The notes beneath the pieces are model-generated. The model was not told where the DNA came from and made no database searches. It saw only the letters and a program-made list of their open reading frames with translations. Shown here piece by piece: positions 17,601-24,576 of a stretch of 37,355 nt of DNA (positions are counted from its first letter, which is position 1; each line of letters starts with the position of its first letter). The stretch is from Spirulina sp. (GTDB lineage: Bacteria > Cyanobacteriota > Cyanobacteriia > Cyanobacteriales > Spirulinaceae), in contig JAABSU010000005.1 of NCBI GenBank assembly GCA_011390265.1, positions 1 through 37,355 of the forward strand, given 5' to 3'. The translations under genes were made by a program, and so were the position numbers.

Positions 17601-18510
17601 CCCGCTCCGGAGGAGTCACAACTTTCGGCTCCGGCAGAGACGGCTCAGGCTCCGGTGCTGGCATAGGTGTCGAATCTGCCAACTCAGCCACTAGATCAGA
17701 GGCAGGGTTAGATCGCGTCATCATTCCCTCTGGCAGTTCAAGGGACTCTAAATCTAGGTCTAGATCTACATCTGGCAGCGGTTCAGCGGTGGAGGTCTGG
17801 GTTAGATCTAACTGGAGTGGGGCGTTGAAATCCTCCAAGCCCAACATGGCCCGCAAATCGATAGATAGTTCTGGGGCGGGGGCCGATGGCGCAGCAGGGG
17901 GAACGGGAGAAGCCGCCGCGCTAGGCTCAGGACGACGTTCAGGTTGCGGCAGTTCTGGTTCAAATCCCTCCAATTCTGGAGTGGGTTCCTGGGGTTGGTC
18001 AAGACTATCAACAAAGAAATCCATAATATCCCTAGACTCCCCTCGCTCCTCAAGTTCAGGCGGGTTCAAGGTTGGGGAGGGGGTGGATTCCGGTGATTTG
18101 CCGTTGGTTCCGTGGCGATTGTTGCCGTTGCTGTTGCCGTTGCCCTCAAAACCCGGACTGGGGGCGGAGTGGGGCGTAATCGGTTCAAACTTGCTGATTC
18201 GCTGGGTGAGGGTGGCGGCGGCATTGTCGTCAATGGTTTCGAGATCATCGGGATCACGGCCGAGCGATCGCGAATCGTGATGGGTCAACAGTTCATCCAG
18301 ATCAATCAGTAACCCTTTAAAGAGATCTTGAGTTTCTTGATCAGACTCCGGTTCTGGTGGTGGGGGAGTCGGAAAATCGAGGGATTCATCGGAGGGTAAG
18401 GATTCATCGGCTGTATGGTTGCTGAGGGCATTTTCCCCATCCCAGGGATCGGGAAGGGGAGAAAAGGGTTCAGTTGAGCGATCAGAATCGGGATGTTTTG
18501 AGGAACTCAT
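14665..18510 (-). CDS. Large OmpA/BON membrane protein with longin/roadblock-like domain and long disordered N-terminus
   Basis: 1281 residues. About 1-640 is acidic, Pro/Glu-rich and probably disordered. It includes nine tandem five-residue units (AQDFM AQDFT AQDLD ...) at ~308-355 and a TPEPTPE tract near 515-570. About 650-858 is helical, with ALYPVIGGTVNRYIGEAINT near its end. About 859-970 (TVQAIFLIQKTSGLVIAEIQ, ESNMVAGMLTAIRSFVNDC) looks like a longin/roadblock-type alpha-beta domain. One transmembrane helix lies at ~1002-1022, BON-like segments at ~1035-1160, and an OmpA C-terminal peptidoglycan-binding domain at 1165-1281 with GYVDASG and QDLSLRRADVV, keeping the Asp and Arg that bind diaminopimelate. 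The topology fits a cytoplasmic N-terminus and a periplasmic OmpA domain. ATG 18510 (MSSSKHPD) is preferred; a start at 18534 adds eight residues. First gene of the run with the GTPase and cyclase. Confidence 0.85.
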   Translation of the reverse strand: MSSSKHPDSDRSTEPFSPLPDPWDGENALSNHTADESLPSDESLDFPTPPPPEPESDQETQDLFKGLLIDLDELLTHHDSRSLGRDPDDLETIDDNAAATLTQRISKFEPITPHSAPSPGFEGNGNSNGNNRHGTNGKSPESTPSPTLNPPELEERGESRDIMDFFVDSLDQPQEPTPELEGFEPELPQPERRPEPSAAASPVPPAAPSAPAPELSIDLRAMLGLEDFNAPLQLDLTQTSTAEPLPDVDLDLDLESLELPEGMMTRSNPASDLVAELADSTPMPAPEPEPSLPEPKVVTPPEREAIANSQYLTAQDFMAQDFTAQDLDPEDLGAQDFSTQDFSTENVNTQDFNTIDFSELPPVEAPEATIALDDLELASPEPVATPEPTETSPSRNQFESDVEAALNEFAAMIQPEISPPAPTRKRAVIRKTPPPPPPRRPKPTSPEEAKATSKNDPALADLFRRPVLERDDPLRELRDFLLDRPKPKATTPSTAPSPEADVMPFEPEDLFKSLGLGPEPTPEPTPELTPESTPESTLEPTPEPTPEVTPEPTPEPAPEPTQEVTPEPIPEQEATTLEDHPPTLSPEPPPVDVVEPITVAESPPPQTTAFSELEAAAPELVPAVDQTASDAERALLAQLLTTLPSPSKPPTELDLNGTEPEILQQLITKVQTLEQQIYEPTEVINPLVPLMVQLLKMKVGTSQDMVRAMATPILEEMITERARDNRPGMAMAIADLVPLAIEQEIQKHPQRIAKAIGPEVAAAMQEQMLVERDAIAKSLGPTIGRAIKNQIELERDSMVDALYPVIGGTVNRYIGEAINTINTKVETAFSVDGLTRKVRARMQGVTEAELILQESMPVTVQAIFLIQKTSGLVIAEIQPNREQNPLESNMVAGMLTAIRSFVNDCIAQSGTISELSEVEYGDARIILEVAGYCYLAVVVKGSANAGLLKNIRRTLGQIIQNYGALIEGFEGDSETVPTAITVLLERLGESAVTTRPEKSPKTLLFLVGVVALLIFMPWLYFQVRGFFDQRLSTRIAAALTTELDDIAYSPLTSAVEGGRVRLEGRVPAERFKDEASTIAQGLAPGKTLDNQIHVVTTPPDPAAVAGMIQLVTGLLNRNPGVDIRASYSPERVILTGSYRTTEDYEEIIQAFKTLPGIENLIEQDLLPQALARRIYFERDSAELNATEQMDKIIPISQFLRDNPDIEVRITGYVDASGPMEQNQDLSLRRADVVKEAIAAQGIDVNRMEVVGTVERPPGVTDNEAAWLSRCVRFELVSPEES

Positions 18511-18543
18511 ACACCACCATGGGTACAGCAACAATAATCACGG

Positions 18544-18581
18544 GCTTTACTCCAGTTAACAATCTTAACATCCAGTAAAGC
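18544..18581. promoter_or_regulatory. Nested inverted repeat upstream of the OmpA-GTPase operon
   Basis: GCTTTACT (18544-18551) is perfectly complemented by AGTAAAGC (18574-18581). Inside it GTTAA (18555-18559) pairs with TTAAC (18565-18569) around CAATC. It lies 34 bases upstream of the OmpA-like start and about 70 bases after the GH13 stop, with no T-run. It could be an operator for the operon or a weak hairpin; which one cannot be told from sequence. Confidence 0.35.
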
Positions 18582-18651
18582 TATGCCCATCGTAGTGGAG
18601 AATTTTCACGACAGACAAAGAAAATTAAGAACTCAGGGTTTAGCGGCAGGA

Positions 18652-20664
18652 TTAAGGGCGGGTGAGGGTGTAAACCTTCGCTTCCCAGGGAAAAATCGGT
18701 TCTCGGCCCACCCATTCCGGCAAAATCGCCCGGTTTTGGCTGACTTCGTGCCAGTGATACCCGTCGGGGGTGGGGGGCCAATTGTGTACCCGGTATTCTG
18801 TCTCGAGGCCAAAGGGGTCGGGGGTGCCATAGTCGGAAAAATTTGCCACAACTACGACGGCATTTTCCCCTAAGCCCCGCTGCCAAACGATCACCTGTTT
18901 GCCTTCGTTGTAGTCCACCTGTAAAAACTGAGTATCATTCACCCCTAGGCCGGGGGCTTGGGTGCGAAACTTCACCAACCGGGCGACATAGTGAAATAAT
19001 CGCTGCCGCCAGGGATCTTGGAGGCGATCGAAGGCAACGGGGTCTACTTGTTTATGGTGGCTATGCTCATCGGAGAGGTCAAAATCATGCTGATCGCCAA
19101 ATTCATCGCCAGCGAGGATCATCGGAATCCCCACAGCGGTGAGGAGGCAGACAAAGGCCAGCTTGATCCGCCGCTCTAGATCCGTTACCCCTTGGTAAAC
19201 GAGGTAATCATGGAGCCGTTCATTGCTGTGGCCGCCGACATCATGGGAGGTGAGGTAATTAATCACTTGGGTGCCATCGCTAAAACCGAGGTAGCGACAG
19301 TCGATCACTTTGCGCACTGTCCATTCAAAGCTGCGATCGCCTCCCCCCGGTTTCCCTAAAATCACCTGGCGCACCATGTGCTTAAATGTCTCATTCCACA
19401 AACCATCGAGACGATTTTGATGGATCAGGGCAATGGGGACGCTGAGTTCTTCCCCGACGACGAGGAAACGATCATCCAAACCACCGCGATCGCCCCAATG
19501 GCCGCGAGCAAAATCCCGCAACTCCTGCAAAAAGTCATAATTCCCCACATTATTCACACTATCGAGGCGCACCCCATCAATGCGGTAATGCTCCATCCAA
19601 TGGGCAAGATAGAGCTTCATATATTCCCGCGCTGGCACAAACCAGTCCTTTTTCCCCGTGAGGGGATGGTAGCCCTCCACCCAATAGTTGTATTTGAATA
19701 AATCCCCCCCAAAGCCATCGCGATCGCCCTGCTCCGGATCCCCCACCCCCCAATGCACCAAAAAATCTAAAAAATTAACATTGGTATAGGGGGTATTGCG
19801 CCCAAAGGCCATCACCGCATCAATAAAAAAGCGCATCCCCAACCGATGACAGGCCGCCACCACCGCCCGCAGATCCGCCATCCCCGTGGCCACCTTTTGC
19901 CCCAAGGCCTGGCCTAAATCATGATCGGGGGCGAAAAAGTTCGCCGTCCCATAGCCCCATTCCAGCACATCATCACTATCCGCAGGAGGCAATAATTCTA
20001 AGCAATTCACCCCCAAAGCCTGAAGATGGGCTTGGCCAGGCCCTAAAACCGGCACACCGGGAAAATCCGGAGCCACCACCGCCGCATCTAACAGCGCCAA
20101 AACATCCCGAAAACACCCCACCCCCATGCCATGCTCCCCCGCCAACGTCCACCGCGTCGGCAACTCATAGATCACCAATTGGCTATTGGCGGGCAAGTTT
20201 AGATCGGGATGGTCTTGGGGCCAGGGTGTTGGCTCCCCGGTGGGATCGCAGGGGATTAATTGCCCATCCCGATAGCTGATCACACTGGCGGGATCTTCGC
20301 TATTCACGCCCCCCGCTTCTGGCGGCATCGGTGCAATACACACCGCCCGACGGTCTACTGTCGTCGCTAAGGGGTCGGTGCAGTAGAGAATTTCGTCGTC
20401 CCCGCTGAAGGGATAGGGGTTAGTATTTTTGACCTTAAACCAGTAGTAATAAATCTCACCGTTAATCAGCCCACAATCCGCCGCTGCCACCTGCCAAAGG
20501 TCGGGAAAGTCGGGGTCGGGGCTGAGGGGGATTTCCCGCAGGCCCGCTGGGGTCGGGTAAAGGCTGAAAAATAGCCCTAAAACCAACGTGGGAGCAGGGT
20601 CAACACAGCCCGGCCGCCAGAGGACAAAATGGGTTTGGCGGCGACGGAGCAGATCAGGAATCAT
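18652..20664 (-). CDS. Glycoside hydrolase family 13 (alpha-amylase superfamily) protein
   Basis: 670 residues. N-terminal ~1-160 is a beta-rich CBM48-like region (YYYWFKVKN). The TIM barrel follows, with region II GVRLDSV (nucleophile Asp368), region III VVGEE (acid/base Glu405 or 406) and region IV TSHDVGG (Asp475), then a C-terminal beta domain. Family enzymes cut or rearrange alpha-1,4/1,6-glucans such as glycogen. Region I is odd: where GH13 enzymes have DxxxNH, this protein has IDAVMAF (Asp282 kept, Asn-His lost), so substrate binding in subsite -1 must differ or activity may be altered. No signal peptide is seen, so it is probably cytoplasmic. The exact enzyme (debranching type, trehalose-related or other) is not assignable from sequence. 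Confidence 0.85.
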   Translation of the reverse strand: MIPDLLRRRQTHFVLWRPGCVDPAPTLVLGLFFSLYPTPAGLREIPLSPDPDFPDLWQVAAADCGLINGEIYYYWFKVKNTNPYPFSGDDEILYCTDPLATTVDRRAVCIAPMPPEAGGVNSEDPASVISYRDGQLIPCDPTGEPTPWPQDHPDLNLPANSQLVIYELPTRWTLAGEHGMGVGCFRDVLALLDAAVVAPDFPGVPVLGPGQAHLQALGVNCLELLPPADSDDVLEWGYGTANFFAPDHDLGQALGQKVATGMADLRAVVAACHRLGMRFFIDAVMAFGRNTPYTNVNFLDFLVHWGVGDPEQGDRDGFGGDLFKYNYWVEGYHPLTGKKDWFVPAREYMKLYLAHWMEHYRIDGVRLDSVNNVGNYDFLQELRDFARGHWGDRGGLDDRFLVVGEELSVPIALIHQNRLDGLWNETFKHMVRQVILGKPGGGDRSFEWTVRKVIDCRYLGFSDGTQVINYLTSHDVGGHSNERLHDYLVYQGVTDLERRIKLAFVCLLTAVGIPMILAGDEFGDQHDFDLSDEHSHHKQVDPVAFDRLQDPWRQRLFHYVARLVKFRTQAPGLGVNDTQFLQVDYNEGKQVIVWQRGLGENAVVVVANFSDYGTPDPFGLETEYRVHNWPPTPDGYHWHEVSQNRAILPEWVGREPIFPWEAKVYTLTRP

Positions 20665-20798
20665 AATCGGGAGGGCCTAACGGGGGGGATGAGAAAATTT
20701 TACGGGAGGGAGGGGCAGGAATCGGCATTTTTTTGCAGCAAGTTAGCAACAGGATTCCTTCCGTATTCGGTTGCTGGCTAAAATCTTCGCCAGTGCCC

Positions 20799-20828
20799 TT
20801 GGCCTAACGGGTTGATTTGATCTATACT
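20799..20828 (+). promoter_or_regulatory. Predicted ssrA promoter
   Basis: TTGGCC (20799-20804), an 18-base spacer, and TATACT (20823-20828) sit just upstream of the tmRNA 5' end at 20841. Transcription from here would give a leader of a few bases, to be removed by RNase P. Confidence 0.45.
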
Positions 20829-20840
20829 GAGGGGATACAT

Positions 20841-21253
20841 GGGGCCGTAACGGTTTCGACGGGTTGGTGAAAGCCGCCCTGTGATGCAGGTCGAGAGCGA
20901 ACTCCCTCTCGTAAATCAAGAGTTCAAAACAAAAAGTAACTGCGAACAACATCGTTCCTTTCGCTCGTAAAGCTGCACCTGTTGCTGCTTAATCTTTAAA
21001 ACCGGCCTCTGCGCCAATTTAGGATTGAAACGAGCATTCATCTGCTGACTCCGTTAACGCTGATGGATAACCCCTAACGGATATGCCCGTGGCGTGCATC
21101 TGGTCACAAAACGGCGCGAGAACTCTACTAGAGAATCCGTGCTCACCCGGAATAATTGGTAGCTCCCGCCTTGAGGATTAGAGAGGATAAACCTGTGAAT
21201 GAACAGAAGGTCAATAGCCAGTTCGGACAGCAGTTCGACTCTGCTCGGCTCCA
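20841..21253 (+). ncRNA. ssrA: Transfer-messenger RNA (tmRNA)
   Basis: tmRNA rescues ribosomes stalled on broken mRNA and tags the product for proteolysis, with SmpB. The 5' end GGGGCCGTAACGGTTTCGAC pairs with the 3' end CGGCTCC (21246-21252) to form the acceptor stem. The T-arm is the CAGTTCGACTCTG segment. The tag reading frame is 20942-20992 and encodes ANNIVPFARKAAPVAA followed by TAA, a typical cyanobacterial tag ending in Val-Ala-Ala. After the discriminator A at 21253 the genome reads CTC, so the CCA end is not encoded and must be added. One-piece gene, about 413 bases, followed by a strong terminator. Confidence 0.97.
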
Positions 21254-21272
21254 CTCAAGAAGATCCCCCCTG

Positions 21273-21302
21273 CCCCCCTTAAAAAGGGGGGTTCTTTTTT
21301 TT
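21273..21302 (+). terminator. Rho-independent terminator of ssrA
   Basis: CCCCCCTT (21273-21280), loop AAA, AAGGGGGG (21284-21291), then TTCTTTTTTTT. A GC-rich stem with a T-run, 20 bases after the tmRNA 3' end. Confidence 0.85.
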
Positions 21303-21314
21303 GGCGTGATCGGA

Positions 21315-21346
21315 GTAGGGGCGAAAGTTTTAACTTTTTCGCCCCT
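21315..21346. repeat. Short-form palindromic element
   Basis: GTAGGGGCGAAAGTT, TT, AACTTTTTCGCCCC forms an imperfect hairpin between the ssrA terminator and the stop of the convergent cupin gene. It has the same ends as the elements at 8815 and 32370 and as the three long copies. Confidence 0.75.
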
Positions 21347-21353
21347 CCCCCGC

Positions 21354-22367
21354 TTAGAGTTTGAGCCGCCATTGGTGGAGTTTTTGGGGGCGATCGCCAC
21401 TCACCAAAGCCTCAATTAACTCCTTCAGCAGATGGGGAATCGCGAGAAGGCTACCCAAATGGACGCGCCATTTACTCCAGGAGGTGAGGCCGCGGCCTAG
21501 GGGGACGTGCCAGAACCGATTCACCGAACAGGTAACATCATCCCCCAAGGCAATCACCTCATGCCACCAACCCGCCGGGATATAGAGGGCATCCCCCCGT
21601 TCCAGGAGAACATCGTAGCGGTGGTTGAGGGCTTCCTGAAGGCGGGGGAATTGGGCAAAATCCGGCTGATCGGGGTAAACGCGACTATGACCAGCCCGGA
21701 GTTTGGGGCCATGGATCAGTTGTTTTAGCAGCGAGAAAGGGTAAAGGTTATAAAGTTGGGAGGGGGGAAAGAGAATGACATGCTTTGCGCCGTGGAATTG
21801 CATTAATACCCCATCCATACAGTCGTAATGAAGATGGGTGACATGGCCACTCGGCCCCATCCAAAAACTCCAGGGGGTGACGGGTGCGCTCATCCCTAAC
21901 CGCTGTTCAATTTCACCAAATTCCGGAGCCTGCCCCAAGGGAGTCTGATCGAGGGCGCATTTGCCCATATACCAATCCTGCGCGTGGGCGGTGCGATCGC
22001 CCAAAGCTGCCGCATAATCCCGAAAAGGCATCACCAGACTATCCACACCGCTCCCCGTTCCCTGCCATTGCTGTTTATCTTCTCCCTGGTGGCTCTTCCC
22101 ATGATCCTGAATCGGCAGGGGGGTATCCCCCAATACTTCAGTGAGATAGTCCAAAGTCCAATCGGTTTCGCGAGGAATCGCCCCTTGGATTAAAAGGGGA
22201 CGGCCGGGGTTGAGATAATCCTGGGCAAACTGTTGGGGGTTGAGGTCAGCGGCGGGGAGGGTGGCAATGGGCGTTCGCGCAGCGTCTCCGCAGGAGGTTC
22301 GCGCCTCTATGGTTCTCTCATCGGGATTAGATAAGGCTGGAGATTCGGAAACAGGTAAGGGATTCAT
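21354..22367 (-). CDS. JmjC/cupin-8 family 2-oxoglutarate-dependent oxygenase
   Basis: 337 residues. The double-stranded beta-helix has the Fe(II) triad His180 and Asp182 (HLHYD) and His269 (PAGWWHEV), and Lys195 (AKHVILF) is placed to bind 2-oxoglutarate. The GPSGHVTHLHYD and FPPSQLYNLYP segments match cupin-8/FIH-like hydroxylases, which hydroxylate protein side chains; the target is unknown. The N-terminal ~35 residues are unlike the family: residues 18-33 are translated from repeat DNA at 22268-22316. ATG 22367 is used; a TTG at 22385 would add six residues. No ribosome binding site is obvious. Convergent with ssrA. Confidence 0.88.
   Translation of the reverse strand: MNPLPVSESPALSNPDERTIEARTSCGDAARTPIATLPAADLNPQQFAQDYLNPGRPLLIQGAIPRETDWTLDYLTEVLGDTPLPIQDHGKSHQGEDKQQWQGTGSGVDSLVMPFRDYAAALGDRTAHAQDWYMGKCALDQTPLGQAPEFGEIEQRLGMSAPVTPWSFWMGPSGHVTHLHYDCMDGVLMQFHGAKHVILFPPSQLYNLYPFSLLKQLIHGPKLRAGHSRVYPDQPDFAQFPRLQEALNHRYDVLLERGDALYIPAGWWHEVIALGDDVTCSVNRFWHVPLGRGLTSWSKWRVHLGSLLAIPHLLKELIEALVSGDRPQKLHQWRLKL
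22268..22316 (-). repeat. Repeat-like insertion at the 5' end of the cupin gene
   Basis: The segment reads GGGCGTTCGCGCAGCGTCTC then CGCAGGAGGTTCGCGCC on the + strand. I recall similar short repeats from several cyanobacterial genomes. It contains an inverted pair (CTCCGCAGGAG) and is translated in frame as residues 18-33 of the oxygenase. Only one copy is present in this window. Confidence 0.5.
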
Positions 22368-22476
22368 CACAATCTTGATCAGCAAAATTAGGCGAATACA
22401 ACGCTCATCCTAGCATTGTGGCTGATGAAACCATCAAAATAAGCAACGAGATTGGGTTAAAACTGCGGGTAAGTTG

Positions 22477-23517
22477 TCAATTTGCCAAATCAGAGATCAC
22501 TTCTACTAAACCAGAAACAATCCTGGTTAACTTTTCAAAATCAATTTTATCAAAAGTATCGTCGATGGTGTGATAGTAAGGATAACGGAAAGGAGCCGTG
22601 TCAGTAATCATAATCCCTGGATATCCCTGTTGCCAAAAAGACCATTGATCAGACCAGCCCACACCCGGAATCCAAGCGGGTAAACATGCACCTTCCGAAG
22701 GAAATTGAGCATGACGGCGAAAGGAGGCGATGGATTTGCGAATCAAGTTTCTAGATTGAAGATTGCCCACAAACGTAATAAAGTTACCCTGATTGGGGTA
22801 GAACCAATTCAGAATCGAAGGATATTGTTGGCTACCGGGGACATCGGAGAAATACCCCATCGTTTCCAGACTGAGCATGGCCACAATCTTTTCTTGTTGC
22901 AGATCAATTTGTTTAGCATAGACCAAGCTGCCCATATTCTCTGTCCAAAAGAAAGGCGGTTCCTCATTGGTAAATTCAATAAAGCGAACGGTACGCTTAG
23001 GGGATTTCTTTGCAAATATTTTGGCTAACTCTAATGTAGCGGCTACCCCTGTACCATTATCATTAGCACCAATACTCGCAAAAACAGAGTCGTAATGAGC
23101 ACCAACAATAATGACTTCATTGGGCAACTCAGTCCCTTTTTTTTCAACCGCTAGGTTGTAATAGGTCTTGTCATCAATTGTGTAGGCTTGCTCAGTGACT
23201 TGATAACCGGATTGCCCTAAAGCAGTTTCCAAAAATGTCTTGGTTGCATTGAGTTGATCGTATTGGTTGGCATTTCTGGGGCCAATGTCAACGGCAATTT
23301 TTTGAATATCCTGTTGTAATAAATTTTCCAGCGTTATTTCTGCTGGCTGTAACGGGGGCAACGGCCCTTGATAACTTGCTCCAGGCATCCACAAAACCAT
23401 TGACCAGAGCCAAAGCAATCCAATCATTAAGATCGCCAAAAGGATTGCTAGGCGAATCATGGCAGCTTTGCTAGCCAACCGGATGCTCACTTTTTTTCTG
23501 TTCAGAGATTCACCCAT
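22477..23517 (-). CDS. M28-family zinc metallopeptidase, membrane anchored
   Basis: 346 residues. An N-terminal transmembrane helix (~20-44) follows a basic start, so the peptidase domain should lie outside the cytoplasm. M28 di-zinc ligands and catalytic residues are visible: His141 (GAHYDS), Asp153 (ANDNGTG), Glu185-Glu186 (TNEEPPFF; general base and ligand), Glu218 (SLETMG) and His316 (YYHTIDDT). The family are aminopeptidases or related exopeptidases. A good promoter precedes it (23547-23575), so it is probably transcribed alone. Its codon use and A/T content are slightly different from the neighbouring genes (fewer GCGATCGC sites), possibly a sign of later acquisition. Confidence 0.92.
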   Translation of the reverse strand: MGESLNRKKVSIRLASKAAMIRLAILLAILMIGLLWLWSMVLWMPGASYQGPLPPLQPAEITLENLLQQDIQKIAVDIGPRNANQYDQLNATKTFLETALGQSGYQVTEQAYTIDDKTYYNLAVEKKGTELPNEVIIVGAHYDSVFASIGANDNGTGVAATLELAKIFAKKSPKRTVRFIEFTNEEPPFFWTENMGSLVYAKQIDLQQEKIVAMLSLETMGYFSDVPGSQQYPSILNWFYPNQGNFITFVGNLQSRNLIRKSIASFRRHAQFPSEGACLPAWIPGVGWSDQWSFWQQGYPGIMITDTAPFRYPYYHTIDDTFDKIDFEKLTRIVSGLVEVISDLAN

Positions 23518-23546
23518 GACTGACAGACTTTATGGATAACATCGCC

Positions 23547-23575
23547 TATCTAACACATAAATATTGCAGTGTCAA
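23547..23575 (-). promoter_or_regulatory. Predicted promoter of the M28 peptidase gene
   Basis: On the - strand: TTGACA (23575-23570), a 17-base spacer, then TAGATA (23552-23547). The ATG at 23517 is about 30 bases downstream. The -35 is a perfect consensus; the -10 is moderate. Confidence 0.45.
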
Positions 23576-23582
23576 ACTTTGA

Positions 23583-24524
23583 TCAAGGCTTGGATTCAAA
23601 CCCGTAGGCATCCCGGACGAAATAGAGGGGGCGAGCCTTGACCTCTTCATAGACCCGGCCCAAATACTCGCCAATCACCCCCAACGTAATCAATTGGATG
23701 CCGCCAAAAAATAACGTCGTCACCATCAACGACGCATACCCTGCCAAATCTACCCCAAAAATCAGCGTCCGCAGGATTAAAAAGCCCGCATAGATCAACG
23801 CCAAAACAGAAATAAATAGGCCCAAATATGTCCACACTTTCAGGGGCAACGTACTAAACGATGTGATGCCATCCAGGGCGAAATTCCATAATTTCCAATA
23901 ATTCCAGGTGGTTTGCCCCATGAGGCGAGGATCGCGATCAAAGGGGATGGCAATTTGGCGATAACCTACCCAGGCAAACATCCCTTTCATAAACCGATTC
24001 CGCTCCGGCATTTGCTTCAATGCCTCCACCACCCGCCGATCCAAGAGGCGAAAATCTCCGGTATTGGGGGGAATATAAACGGGACTCATGGAGTCAATGG
24101 TTTGATAAAAGGCGTTGGCGGTGAACTTTTTCAGCCAGGTTTCCCCTTGGCGCGATCGCCTCGTCGCATAAACCACATCGTAGCCCTCCCGCCACTTCTC
24201 CACCAACATGCCGATCAATTCTGGGGGATCTTGCAGATCGGCATCAATGGGAATGACTGCGGCCCCGGTGGCGTAGTCAATCCCGGCACTGAGGGCGATC
24301 TCTTTACCAAAATTGCGGGAAAGATTTACCACTTTAATGATCGGGTTCCGCTCGTGATGGGCCACCAGGCCGGCAAGAGATTGATCCTTACTGCCATCGT
24401 TAACACACACCAATTCATAGGTTAATGCCAAAGGTTCCAGCGCTATTTCTAAGCGTTGGAACAGTGTGTTCAGGTTGTCCTGTTCATTGTAGATGGGGAT
24501 GACAATCGAAAGATCAACGGCCAT
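23583..24524 (-). CDS. GtrB-like family 2 glycosyltransferase
   Basis: 313 residues. The N-terminal GT-A domain starts VDLSIVIPIYNEQDN and has VNDGSKD (nucleotide site), the metal motif region IPIDADLQDPPE and the GDFRLLDRR block. Two transmembrane helices follow (~232-255 and ~265-290), then a short cytoplasmic tail with RVYEEVKARPLYFVRD. This is the layout of polyprenyl-phosphate glycosyltransferases (DPM1/GtrB/ArnC type), which load a sugar onto undecaprenyl phosphate at the inner membrane. The sugar is unknown. ATG 24524 is preferred; TTG 24542 would add six residues. A paralogue lies at 30577. Confidence 0.92.
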   Translation of the reverse strand: MAVDLSIVIPIYNEQDNLNTLFQRLEIALEPLALTYELVCVNDGSKDQSLAGLVAHHERNPIIKVVNLSRNFGKEIALSAGIDYATGAAVIPIDADLQDPPELIGMLVEKWREGYDVVYATRRSRQGETWLKKFTANAFYQTIDSMSPVYIPPNTGDFRLLDRRVVEALKQMPERNRFMKGMFAWVGYRQIAIPFDRDPRLMGQTTWNYWKLWNFALDGITSFSTLPLKVWTYLGLFISVLALIYAGFLILRTLIFGVDLAGYASLMVTTLFFGGIQLITLGVIGEYLGRVYEEVKARPLYFVRDAYGFESKP

Positions 24525-24576
24525 GGTTTCTAAGCTGTGCAAAAAAAAGCGATCGCACCATGGCCGAAAATAGGAA

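Noticed and set aside
17588-18280. Open frame of 230 codons rich in Ser/Gly opposite the OmpA-like gene
   Set aside because: Low-complexity complement of the Pro/Glu/Ser-rich coding strand; the OmpA-like gene has C-terminal domains confirming its frame.
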